Shown here: in pieces, positions 1 to 8,200 of the stretch
Layout: each line of letters begins with the position of its first letter
How positions within the stretch are numbered: position 1 is the first letter of the stretch
Assembly (NCBI GenBank): GCA_002499015.1
Contig: DAJY01000035.1
Coordinates: forward strand, 19,385-39,987
DNA from: Euryarchaeota archaeon UBA242
Lineage (GTDB): Archaea > Thermoplasmatota > Poseidoniia > Poseidoniales > Poseidoniaceae
Reading direction: 5' to 3'
DNA length: 20,603 nucleotides
Translations under genes and position numbers: made by a program
Notes under the pieces: model-generated
The model's input: the letters and a program-made list of their open reading frames with translations, nothing else
Databases searched by the model: none
Told to the model about the DNA's origin: nothing

Positions 1-3000
1 CTCCGAGTGGAGGAAGTTCAGGCAATAGTGGCAACTGGGATGTATCGAGTAAGACTGCGTCGCTTGGCGCCTGTTTCAGTGATTCCAATGGAGGAAGATT
101 TTTGCTTATTTCATTAAACATTTCCTGCAACTCTCTCTTTTCCTTTCTATGAATTCTTCTTTCAAGACGGGCGCTTCCTTCACCGCTTTCAGACTTCTCT
201 GTAAGTGTATCTCCGAGTGATTGCTTCTCTTCATCTTCCATCATAACAATGGCATCTGTAACAACCAGTTCATCTTTTTCCCGATCGATTGCCAGTAGTG
301 GCCCATCATCTTTCTCTGGATTTATCATTATCTCAACAGAATCATCTGTTTCAACAACAATCTTTGATTGTATCAATTCAAGTTCTCTACGGCGCGAAGA
401 AGAACTTACTGAAACGAACATAAATACCAAGAATATGAGCAATGCTACAACTGTTCCGATTAAAATCGCCTTCTTTGTTCCTTCATCACCCGGTAAGTAA
501 GATAGTAAACTTTCTAAAAGTGGGATGTCATCAACCTCTTTGGTACCTTCATTGTATGCAGCAAGAGGTTTCAAGGTCAGACTACCACTAGCAGAAGATA
601 GCATTATTAGGCTATCAAATTCCATACCAGCATATCCAGAAAGGAAACCTTCAGTCAAAATATTGGAAACAGAATAATCTGTTAGAGTCATATCCTGTGA
701 CAATAACCCATAACGAGTTACAGGACCATAGAGGTTGATTTCATCAAATAACAATTGAACTCCACGCGTAGTCGGATTCATTTTGAGATTAGACATTCCT
801 GGTGCACTAACATGATTTGCATCGTTTGACCACAATCTATCGGTAATTGTGTAAGTCATCTTTGCTTCTTTTCCTTTTCCTTCTCTCCAAGCTGCGTAGA
901 TTACTTCACCATCTTCTTCGTCCACTAAGACCATTGATGCTAATGATGCATCATCGCCTATCGATGATTGGAAAGTCCAAGACGAAGTGGTTGAATCGCC
1001 ACGAGTATACATCAAACCGACACGGTCTAATCCAGTAACATCGTCTCTGATTTCTTGATAAATAATGTGTAATTCCTCTGAACCTAAGGCTATAGCCAGT
1101 GGATCCCCTTTACTTCGACTAATGTCTATATCCGATAATAAAATTACTGGATTGCCCCAAGAACCTTGGGCATCTGGTGTTTCAGAAGTTAAGGCAAATA
1201 TTGAGGTTATATCTTGCCACGAGCCTCCGGTTGAAATATCTCTTTGATACCCTGCAATTACCATTTTCCCATCATATTGGTCAATGGTGAGTCCCCAGTA
1301 CGAACCTTCGGTTAATTTCAATGGATTCATAAAGGATTGTTCCGGTGTAGTTTCGCCACTTGCTGAAATTGCACTCATTGCCAAGTTAGTGTAAGTATAG
1401 CCATCAATACTGATTGCCTTACGACTCCATACTGCTTGAACCAAACCATCTTCACGTTGACTAACAGCAAGTTCACCGCCCCAATTATCTTCCAGTTTTA
1501 CATCACCTGGCATCGACATTAATTTTGTTATGGTTCTAACATGTAACTCTCCATTGAGAGTAGTAAACAATAATGCTCCGTCATCCAATCCTACAAATTC
1601 TAGTGCCACTTCATCTTCCGCTAGATTGAGTCTTACTTGAGATCCTAAACTAACTTCATCGAGTATCGTGTAAAAATAGTGGATGCTTTCACTCGCCTCA
1701 ACTCCATCACCTAACAAAGTCGCACGGTAGAATACATATCCTACTTCCTGATGAATATCTTGGAATGTCACTGTCTCATGCCCAGAAGCAGAAGAGGACC
1801 CTTCGATAACATAGATTGATTCTTCTGTAATCTGTTGCCATCCTAATGTATCTATTCTCTTCTCCAGACGCATAGTAAGGTCTGTGGCATCTGATTGTCC
1901 CATATTATCGATTCTTACATTGATGGAATATGGTATTCCGGGCATAGGAATCTTAGGGGAAGTAGTGACCGCCCCCTGCATAAAGCGAAGCATAGCCTCT
2001 ACTGGCCTCTCTTCGACTGTGAATGAGAATGTGTATTGATTGTTTGAATTGTCTGCATCATCCTCGTCAATATTTAGTGTTACATCGTGGATTCCTGCTT
2101 CAGTAGCCCACCAATATAATTTCAATTGCATCCTTTCTCCTTCATCGAGTCTTTCGATTAGTACCTCTGAAGGATATGTTTCAGAACTACTTCCGGGTGC
2201 TATCAAATCAACCGAAATTTCTGAAGCGTCCAAATCACCAAAATTACCTATTGTGAAATCAATTTCAAGCAAAGTACCAGCAATTGCGCTATGTACTGGC
2301 AATCCTTGTTCCAAGATTTGCACTACACCAATAAATTGTAACTCTGATTGAGGAGGCATATTATCTACATTATACATATATCTAATTGCTTCTGAGTCGA
2401 TTTCACTTTCATTGACAAGTCGGAAGGAAATTCTATGTTTCCCATCATCTACTTCGCTGGAATCCCAATTGAAAGACCACTGGTTATTTGAAGATGAACT
2501 CGGAATCTCATAACCAACCTCCCACTCCTCGTTATTTATTTGGTATTCAATTCTGTCAGGTTCAATTCCATCATATGTCCCCTCAAATTGGACATTTCCA
2601 ATTAATGTTTCACTTGTATCTGGACTTGAAATAGCCATAGACATACGACCAATATTGACTGTTCTAAACACAACATCAGTTCCGTCTCCGGCTTGATTTA
2701 TCGCTCTAGCCATCACCAAAGTGTAATCTTCAGCAGGATCTACCCAGTCTGATTTAATTGAAACATCTAAGAACCAATCTGGCAAGTCCCCACCGACTAG
2801 AGTCCAATCTTTCAATATATTAACTGAATTATTGTTGGAATTATATTGTCGAATGGTGATTTGAACTTCATCATATTCTGAGATATTAGTTCCGATAAGT
2901 CTACCAGAAATTCTAACAATGTTACCTTCAATAAACCAAGAGCCGTTAATTGGATAATTAATAATGACATTGTTTTCACTTCCGTTTCCAGTTGGTGGAG

Positions 3001-4768
3001 GGGGAGTGACTCCGCCGCCGTCCCCTAAAGGCGTACATGACCTTTGCAGAGCCATGTCTATTGCGCAAGAAGCATCGATTAGGCCGAAGCCCCATTTGTT
3101 ATTCCATCTATTTGAAATTGAAGATTCACTGGCTTCACCTCTTTGCTCGCTTGAATTCCTCAAGATGTCTTTGACCTCTTGTGGCTCAAGGTTAGGTCTT
3201 GCTTGCAATAATGTTGCAACTACTCCTGAAGCGATTGGAGTTGCCATACTCGTTCCATCTTTTGATTCGTAATCTGAATCCGCCATCGGTCGTGTTGGTT
3301 GTCCAGGGAAAGATGCTCCTGTTGCTGCTGAAGCAGAATTTATACCTGTACCATAAGAGGTTATGTCTGGTTTTAATTCATCCCAATCATCATCATCGCC
3401 ATCGCTTAATCGCGGCCCCCAGTTAGAATAAGAAGCGATTGTGTCGTCTTCTCTGTCGATGCTATCTCTATCATTCACAGCGCCGATTGAAATCGCACCA
3501 TCTGCACTTGCAGGAGATGGCACTCTCTTAGCACCATCATTGCCCATTGCTACAACACAAACTATCCCCGCTTCTGTCGCAGAGTTGACTAGACGCGCTT
3601 CGCTACCAGAACCATTATCGCCCTCATCACCAGGATTTAATGGTGATGAAATTGAACCAAAGGACATCGAAGCGACTTGTATTCCTCTACCAGATGAATT
3701 AACGCCCCAATTTTGGTCAACATTATTTATCATCCATTGAATTCCGTTTAGAGAAGATTGCGAATTTGTCCCACCTCCATCGGATAGGACTTTTATATCT
3801 ACCAAAAAGGCACCCGGACCGGTACCCATCTCTGTTCTCGATGAGCCGCCGGTTCCAATTGCTGAACCTGCAACGTGGGTGCCATGGCCATTGCCATCAT
3901 CCGGGTCTTGTGAACCATCTAGATTGCTCGCTGAAGAGGTTGCATCATATCCCGCTAACCATTTTTGGTCATTGTATGAGGTCGCATCTAAGTCAGGTTC
4001 ATCGTTAATATCATCAAAGTCGTTTAAGGAGCGATGTTCATTGTCTACTCCCGTATCAAGAACTGCAACAACAACACCTGCCCCAATGTAATCTCGTTCA
4101 TATGCACTGTCGGAATAATCATCGCTTGGCAGTGAACGTGTCGCTCTTGATGCAATATTGTTGAAAGGAACCATCACATTCTGCATCTCAACAACAACTA
4201 CACCTTCAAGGAAATATATATCCATCAATGCACTTACTGGAACTTTATCAACCGCGATTGAATCAATACTATCCAATACTTGAAACCAAGCACCGTTATC
4301 TTCGCCAATCCAAGAATGGGACTCAAGTATTTGCTTGAGTGAATATTCATCTACTTCATCTGGATGCCAAGCAAAGTCTACCACAATGGCGACGGTTTTT
4401 CTACCATCTTCACCAATTATCGCAGTGGGAGATATCGAATCATATCCTACTAGTACTCTTTGTAAACGATCATCCATGCCATTCCAATCTAGATCAGGAC
4501 CGTATCCTTGCCACCAACCATCTGCTTCCGATGCGTCACGGCCATCCCTGTCAATCATCCTCAATGGGCGCTGGCAATAGCCATCTTCACACATCAAAGG
4601 AGGTAATCCTTCGATGAAAATAGGCTCAGCAAATTGAACAACTGGTTGCTCTTCTTGGTCCAAGTTTGTTGCTGAAGCGGTTGCGAATGCACCCAAGTCT
4701 GCAATCAAGAACATTAGCACCAAAAGCAGTGAAGTCCAGTGGCTTTTGGATATCCTTTGAAATTGCAT
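1..4768 (-). CDS. Giant membrane-anchored subtilisin-like serine protease (S8), C-terminus beyond window
   Basis: The frame is open from the ATG at 4768 to position 1 (1,589 residues visible, no stop), so the 3' end lies outside the window. A signal peptide (residues 1-33, hydrophobic core about 13-28, ending in ASA) is followed by a propeptide-like region to about 220. The peptidase S8 domain spans about 225-560, with Asp238 (VLDTGVD), His295 (GNGHGTHVAG), oxyanion Asn410 (AMGNDG) and Ser507 (GTSMATP), so all key residues are present. After a Gly/Pro linker near 585 come Ig-like or CARDB-like beta modules (about 590-1040) and a long beta-rich region that could be a propeller (about 1045-1420). 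One membrane helix (1434-1454) follows a Lys-Lys pair and precedes a charged tail with an Arg/Glu/Lys-rich, probably coiled-coil stretch. By topology the protease faces outside and the tail lies inside. The likely role is degradation of extracellular protein. The S8 call is firm; the module names beyond it are inference. Confidence 0.93.
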   Translation of the reverse strand, partial: MQFQRISKSHWTSLLLVLMFLIADLGAFATASATNLDQEEQPVVQFAEPIFIEGLPPLMCEDGYCQRPLRMIDRDGRDASEADGWWQGYGPDLDWNGMDDRLQRVLVGYDSISPTAIIGEDGRKTVAIVVDFAWHPDEVDEYSLKQILESHSWIGEDNGAWFQVLDSIDSIAVDKVPVSALMDIYFLEGVVVVEMQNVMVPFNNIASRATRSLPSDDYSDSAYERDYIGAGVVVAVLDTGVDNEHRSLNDFDDINDEPDLDATSYNDQKWLAGYDATSSASNLDGSQDPDDGNGHGTHVAGSAIGTGGSSRTEMGTGPGAFLVDIKVLSDGGGTNSQSSLNGIQWMINNVDQNWGVNSSGRGIQVASMSFGSISSPLNPGDEGDNGSGSEARLVNSATEAGIVCVVAMGNDGAKRVPSPASADGAISIGAVNDRDSIDREDDTIASYSNWGPRLSDGDDDDWDELKPDITSYGTGINSASAATGASFPGQPTRPMADSDYESKDGTSMATPIASGVVATLLQARPNLEPQEVKDILRNSSEQRGEASESSISNRWNNKWGFGLIDASCAIDMALQRSCTPLGDGGGVTPPPPTGNGSENNVIINYPINGSWFIEGNIVRISGRLIGTNISEYDEVQITIRQYNSNNNSVNILKDWTLVGGDLPDWFLDVSIKSDWVDPAEDYTLVMARAINQAGDGTDVVFRTVNIGRMSMAISSPDTSETLIGNVQFEGTYDGIEPDRIEYQINNEEWEVGYEIPSSSSNNQWSFNWDSSEVDDGKHRISFRLVNESEIDSEAIRYMYNVDNMPPQSELQFIGVVQILEQGLPVHSAIAGTLLEIDFTIGNFGDLDASEISVDLIAPGSSSETYPSEVLIERLDEGERMQLKLYWWATEAGIHDVTLNIDEDDADNSNNQYTFSFTVEERPVEAMLRFMQGAVTTSPKIPMPGIPYSINVRIDNMGQSDATDLTMRLEKRIDTLGWQQITEESIYVIEGSSSASGHETVTFQDIHQEVGYVFYRATLLGDGVEASESIHYFYTILDEVSLGSQVRLNLAEDEVALEFVGLDDGALLFTTLNGELHVRTITKLMSMPGDVKLEDNWGGELAVSQREDGLVQAVWSRKAISIDGYTYTNLAMSAISASGETTPEQSFMNPLKLTEGSYWGLTIDQYDGKMVIAGYQRDISTGGSWQDITSIFALTSETPDAQGSWGNPVILLSDIDISRSKGDPLAIALGSEELHIIYQEIRDDVTGLDRVGLMYTRGDSTTSSWTFQSSIGDDASLASMVLVDEEDGEVIYAAWREGKGKEAKMTYTITDRLWSNDANHVSAPGMSNLKMNPTTRGVQLLFDEINLYGPVTRYGLLSQDMTLTDYSVSNILTEGFLSGYAGMEFDSLIMLSSASGSLTLKPLAAYNEGTKEVDDIPLLESLLSYLPGDEGTKKAILIGTVVALLIFLVFMFVSVSSSSRRRELELIQSKIVVETDDSVEIMINPEKDDGPLLAIDREKDELVVTDAIVMMEDEEKQSLGDTLTEKSESGEGSARLERRIHRKEKRELQEMFNEISKNLPPLESLKQAPSDAVLLDTSQLPLLPELPPLG

Positions 4769-4830
4769 ACGCACACCCCATTTGTGATGGATGCACCTCT
4801 CACCTTTGAGCCTATCCACATATTGACACC

Positions 4831-4857
4831 CTCCCCAGCCCCTTTAGGGGCGGGGAG
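4831..4857. repeat. GC-rich inverted repeat (hairpin) just after the rhomboid stop codon
   Basis: On the plus strand CTCCCC, a single bulged A and GCCCC face GGGGC and GGGGAG across a TTTA loop, giving an 11-bp stem. It begins at the base next to the rhomboid stop codon and lies upstream of the subtilase start, both genes being read on the minus strand. It could end or attenuate rhomboid transcription, protect the 3' end of the mRNA, or be a copy of a dispersed palindromic repeat. No clear T-run follows it on the minus strand, so a classical terminator is not shown. Confidence 0.6.
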
Positions 4858-5922
4858 TCAAGGCCAATGGAAATGTTGTGGTTCCTTTGAACATTGGATT
4901 GTTGGGCCATTCTTTCTTTCAACCATGCCAATACCTTCACCACAAACAGGACATTCCGATTGATTTGCCAAATGTTCCATCCATGCGATTCTCGTTTCTG
5001 CTTCATCCCCCGAGGCTCTTAATTTCTGTAAAGTTTCCTTGGCATTCTTTGGTAATTCGAATCCGCCTGCACTCCAAGGATCAGGTAAATCAGTAATACT
5101 GATCATAGAAGATTTCATTTGTTTCATTCGCAAAGAAAGTAAACTTTGACCTGAAGGTCCGCCGTCGTCAACTCCTAATGCATATGGGCCACCTTTGGCC
5201 ACTAATGGAAGTGCCAAATATGTTGCAACAAAGCCACCAAGGTGTGCCATATGAGCAACATTCGTACCCTTGCCCAAAGCCATGGCATCATATGCTCTTA
5301 TAATTTCAAGTGCGAAGTAAAGTAATGCGATTAATGTCACAGGCCATTTGCGAATCAATATTAGCGGAAATGGGATTTCATCCTTTGGCCATCCAGCCAA
5401 ATAAGCTCCGAGTAATCCAAAGGCTGCTCCACTAGCTCCGAGTGAAGGAGAATTGGAAGTAGAATTAAAAATATACCAAGCAAATGAACCACCAAATAAT
5501 CCAATGAAATATATTTGAAGATAGCGTCTCCCCCCCAACCTTTGCTCTAGAGGTATTCCAATTAAGGCCAATATTACAGTATTTCCGAGAACGTGTAAAG
5601 CATCAGAATGTAAGAACCCTGCTGAAAATAATGTATGAATCCACAGCGGCGAAGACGTCCTTGAAGGAATTAATACGAAGTCAGACCAAATCCAATATTC
5701 CACTAAACCCCACTGTGCGAAAAGTGTCCAAAACACTTGAATCACATATCCAAATAATACCGAAACGGTTAGAGAAAGTGCGTATGATGTTTCATTTATT
5801 TTTGCATAAATTAGTGGACCGATAAGGACTGTAAACCAAAGCAATAACAAGAACCATTCAGCGATGCCGAAAACTGACATAGCATAGCCCATGTTTGTGG
5901 TTTGAGGTTCCGGACTTATCAT
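4858..5922 (-). CDS. Rhomboid-family intramembrane serine protease with C-terminal Cys/His knuckle
   Basis: This 354-residue polytopic protein has the rhomboid catalytic signature: GASG with nucleophile Ser164 on one helix and His227 in AHMAHLGGF on a later one, plus His110 and Asn114 (HVLGN) in the expected upstream helix. Two extra N-terminal hydrophobic segments (about 21-40 and 48-70) precede the six-helix core (about 93-245). Rhomboids cut transmembrane segments of other proteins within the bilayer. The soluble C-terminal 100 residues end in CPVCG (324-328), Cys344 and an HFHW tail, which looks like a small zinc-binding element and is not part of the usual core. The ATG at 5922 is used; Met11 is an alternative start. 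The next gene on the strand encodes a single-pass type I protease and is a plausible substrate, but that is inference only. Confidence 0.9.
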   Translation of the reverse strand: MISPEPQTTNMGYAMSVFGIAEWFLLLLWFTVLIGPLIYAKINETSYALSLTVSVLFGYVIQVFWTLFAQWGLVEYWIWSDFVLIPSRTSSPLWIHTLFSAGFLHSDALHVLGNTVILALIGIPLEQRLGGRRYLQIYFIGLFGGSFAWYIFNSTSNSPSLGASGAAFGLLGAYLAGWPKDEIPFPLILIRKWPVTLIALLYFALEIIRAYDAMALGKGTNVAHMAHLGGFVATYLALPLVAKGGPYALGVDDGGPSGQSLLSLRMKQMKSSMISITDLPDPWSAGGFELPKNAKETLQKLRASGDEAETRIAWMEHLANQSECPVCGEGIGMVERKNGPTIQCSKEPQHFHWP

Positions 5923-6001
5923 TTATTGTGAGAATCGTTATCAAATTTGGATTCTAACACTCTGTGAGAAAAGCGAATAAGTAGGGCATTGTGCAATTGA
6001 T
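5923..6001. promoter_or_regulatory. Divergent promoter region between the rhomboid gene and the ccm cluster
   Basis: These 79 bases separate two divergent start codons and must hold both promoters if each gene has its own. AT-rich patches that could be TATA elements lie at about 5976-5980 (for the plus-strand ccm gene, which would give a nearly leaderless transcript) and about 5942-5957 (for the minus strand). Neither matches a strong archaeal BRE/TATA consensus, and no Shine-Dalgarno site precedes the ATG at 6002. The assignment rests mainly on gene arrangement. Confidence 0.35.
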
Positions 6002-7219
6002 ATGTCCGATGTATTGCTGGCCTTTGAGTCGGTTGAAATTCGTCGCGGCATGAGTATTGTTGTCAGTGATTTTTCATTACAGGTTTCATCGGGTGAACTC
6101 GTAGTACTGCATGGTGAAAACGGATGCGGCAAATCAACTATTATTGAGGCTGCAGCACGTATTCTACCTATTGAAAAAGGCCAAATATTACAACATGGTG
6201 AATTGGTAATCGATAGTGAAGGTCGCAGAAAGGTTCCTACTGTGCCTTTCGGACTAACGCTACAACAAAACGGACTAGTCGGAAGCGATACAATCGCTGA
6301 ACACCTCAATAATATGATGTCCATTTGTAAAACAAAAATAAACTTGGCACCGATACTGAAACAATACTCACTCGATCATCGCAGCAATGATTTGATCGCC
6401 CATCTATCCGGTGGACAGCAGCGTAAAGTATCCGTAATCGCCGGTCTTTTACCGGCAATGGTTTCTAAATCACCTCGCCTTATTTTACTGGATGAACCTG
6501 ATTCTGGATTGGATGATGCTGCAATTCTGGTACTATGTCAACACATCACTAGCCTTCGATTAGCAGGTCATGCCTTTTTGATTGCCACACACGATAAACG
6601 AATTCTAAAATGCGCAACTCGTATCAATACTCTTAATCACGATACTGAGCAAAAACCTCCTAGTGGAGATGTGTGGCAACTACAAGAATTTGAAACCGTA
6701 AAATCAACCAATTGGGTAATGACTGGTTTTTCATATAATCTCAAGACAAAAGCTGGTTTTGCCAATAATGGAATCGCTGGTTTTCTAACATTGGGAATTT
6801 TATTGTCAATGGTTGAGCCATTTGAATTGAATAATTTACTTGGACTCAAAATGGGATTTGTATTATTGCCAGCATTTGTTGCTGGCCTTTGCGGCGACCC
6901 AGTTGTAACTCTATTGCGCGAAAATCGAGCTCTAGATTGGTGGCAAGCCAATACTGCAACCCCAAGAGCGATAATAATTCCAATTCTCACAGGTGCTGTA
7001 TTGACTACTATTTCTTCATATATTTTCCTTGAAGGTTTACAATTTGTCGTAGTTGTTGCAGGCTCTCTGACAACACTAATATGCTCAATTATTATCGGTT
7101 TTTTACAGTTATCTACAAATAAATTATCAAGACCGCAAGCGGTCTTTATCAGATTATTAACTCCGATATTAATTCTACCATGGTCAATTGTTGTGAATGA
7201 ACTTATTGCCTATATCTAA
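6002..7219 (+). CDS. ccmA: Cytochrome c maturation ABC transporter: CcmA ATPase fused to a CcmB-like membrane domain
   Basis: The protein has 405 residues. The first 215 form an ABC ATPase: Walker A GENGCGKST (38-46), Q-loop Gln88/89, signature LSGGQQ (135-140), Walker B ILLDEP (161-166, catalytic Glu165) and switch His197. Residues about 253-405 are hydrophobic, with about five or six predicted membrane segments. Between the second and third (about 297-320) is an Asp-Pro/Arg-Glu-Asn/Trp-Trp stretch, placed like the cytoplasmic coupling region of CcmB. In bacterial system I, CcmA and CcmB are separate and, with CcmC and CcmD, release haem-loaded CcmE. Here both halves appear to be one polypeptide. 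CcmC and a CcmD-like gene follow directly, which supports the role. The ATPase call is firm. The CcmB identity of the membrane half is inference, since that half is divergent and shorter than a usual CcmB (about 220 residues). Confidence 0.82.
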   Translation: MSDVLLAFESVEIRRGMSIVVSDFSLQVSSGELVVLHGENGCGKSTIIEAAARILPIEKGQILQHGELVIDSEGRRKVPTVPFGLTLQQNGLVGSDTIAEHLNNMMSICKTKINLAPILKQYSLDHRSNDLIAHLSGGQQRKVSVIAGLLPAMVSKSPRLILLDEPDSGLDDAAILVLCQHITSLRLAGHAFLIATHDKRILKCATRINTLNHDTEQKPPSGDVWQLQEFETVKSTNWVMTGFSYNLKTKAGFANNGIAGFLTLGILLSMVEPFELNNLLGLKMGFVLLPAFVAGLCGDPVVTLLRENRALDWWQANTATPRAIIIPILTGAVLTTISSYIFLEGLQFVVVVAGSLTTLICSIIIGFLQLSTNKLSRPQAVFIRLLTPILILPWSIVVNELIAYI

Positions 7220-7256
7220 AACACAAATTGAAAACAACTACAGCAGGGGCTACATT

Positions 7257-7958
7257 ATGGGTGAACGAATTAGAGCCAGTTTTCTCGGTGTTGGATTCGT
7301 TGGAATCATGAGCACACTTTATCTGGGATTAATGTGGGCTCCAAGCGTTGCAATCGATGCTTTTGAATCACCCGCAGCACAGCGGATTTTCTATTGGCAT
7401 GTGCCATCTGCATGGGCTGCATTCATTGCATTCGCAGTTCTTTTTGTTGGCTCTGCGTTATGGTTTTTCAAACGTAGTCCAACCGGTTGGCGGCTACATG
7501 TTGCAGGAGCAGAGGCTGGATTAGCCACCGGTTTGATGACCGTTTGGTCTGGAACTATTTGGGGTTCTGCTGAATGGGGTACACCATGGGATTGGAGCGA
7601 TGTTAGGCTCAATACATTTGGCCTGCTGACATTGATTGCACTATTCCTCGTTTTGGGAAGACGCTCACAACCAGATGGAATTGAAACAAGAGATACCTTC
7701 TCTGCTTTCGGATTATTCGGCTTTGTCCTCGTACCATTTACCTACATCGCCACTCGTTTTTGGGTGATCCGTCATCCAGGTCCGGTTGTGGCTACTGGCA
7801 ATGATGGGTCACTACAATCAGATATGGCATTGGTTCTCTTCATCGGTGCGATATCATTTACCATTTTTATTATTGGACATATATTGACGTCAATGCATAT
7901 TACCAAACTCGAACAGAGAGTCGAGATGTTACAAAGCGAAATTGATAAGGGTGGATGA
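7257..7958 (+). CDS. ccmC: Cytochrome c maturation protein CcmC (haem-handling membrane protein)
   Basis: This 233-residue membrane protein carries the tryptophan-rich WWD haem-binding motif of the CcmC/CcmF/CcsA family at about 97-114 (VWSGTIWGSAEWG, then TPWDWSD). His48 in WHVPSAW and His173 in IRHPGP lie on either side of it and correspond to the axial haem ligands of CcmC. About six membrane helices are visible. CcmC attaches haem to the chaperone CcmE on the outer face of the membrane. The frame stays open upstream to a GTG at 7197 inside the preceding gene. The ATG at 7257 is preferred because it begins after that gene's stop, follows an AGGGG stretch and matches the family's N-terminal length. 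The C-terminus carries a short charged helix (about 216-230). Confidence 0.93.
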   Translation: MGERIRASFLGVGFVGIMSTLYLGLMWAPSVAIDAFESPAAQRIFYWHVPSAWAAFIAFAVLFVGSALWFFKRSPTGWRLHVAGAEAGLATGLMTVWSGTIWGSAEWGTPWDWSDVRLNTFGLLTLIALFLVLGRRSQPDGIETRDTFSAFGLFGFVLVPFTYIATRFWVIRHPGPVVATGNDGSLQSDMALVLFIGAISFTIFIIGHILTSMHITKLEQRVEMLQSEIDKGG

Positions 7959-7959
7959 A

Positions 7960-8151
7960 ATGGAAGGAATGAGTTACTTAACTGTTGGATATCTAGGAAT
8001 GATATTAGGGATTGCAATATGGACTTGGACTGTATTTGCTCGTTCTAAACACCTTGAAGCACGTATTTCTGCCATTGAAACAAGTATGGGTAAAGAATAC
8101 ATTGAATCGGATAGTATTGCATTACAATCTACAATTAATGAAGAAAACTAA
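7960..8151 (+). CDS. ccmD: Small single-pass membrane protein, CcmD-like
   Basis: The product has 63 residues, with one membrane helix (about 6-25) followed by a charged, probably helical tail that begins with a basic Arg-Ser-Lys. It starts one base after the ccmC stop and is preceded by GGGTGGATGA, which can serve as a ribosome binding site. An in-frame TTG at 7942 lies inside ccmC and is less likely; the ATG at 7969 is another candidate. CcmD proteins are short, poorly conserved single-span proteins that release CcmE from CcmC/CcmAB. Size, topology and position fit that role, but sequence alone would not identify it. Confidence 0.7.
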   Translation: MEGMSYLTVGYLGMILGIAIWTWTVFARSKHLEARISAIETSMGKEYIESDSIALQSTINEEN

Positions 8152-8187
8152 GCCACAGGTTGAAAGCAGGTAAATCAACCCAAGACT

Positions 8188-8197
8188 GGAGAGGGAG
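8188..8197 (+). promoter_or_regulatory. Strong Shine-Dalgarno site for the NMD3 gene
   Basis: A GGAGAGGGAG purine run ends three bases before the ATG at 8201 and contains a GGAG core at an acceptable distance. It settles the start of the downstream gene and shows that this genome uses Shine-Dalgarno-led translation for at least some genes. Confidence 0.6.
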
Positions 8198-8200
8198 ATT

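Noticed and set aside
2990..3035. A GC-rich repeat-like stretch inside the subtilase gene that resembles the hairpin at 4831-4857
   Set aside because: It encodes the Gly/Pro linker after the protease domain, which explains its composition, and it does not share the 11-bp stem.
249..4617. Several plus-strand frames of 60-100 codons opposite the subtilase gene
   Set aside because: They are antisense shadows of a continuous 1,589-codon frame with an intact S8 catalytic triad. Their Ser-, His- or Leu-rich content reflects reverse-complemented codons.
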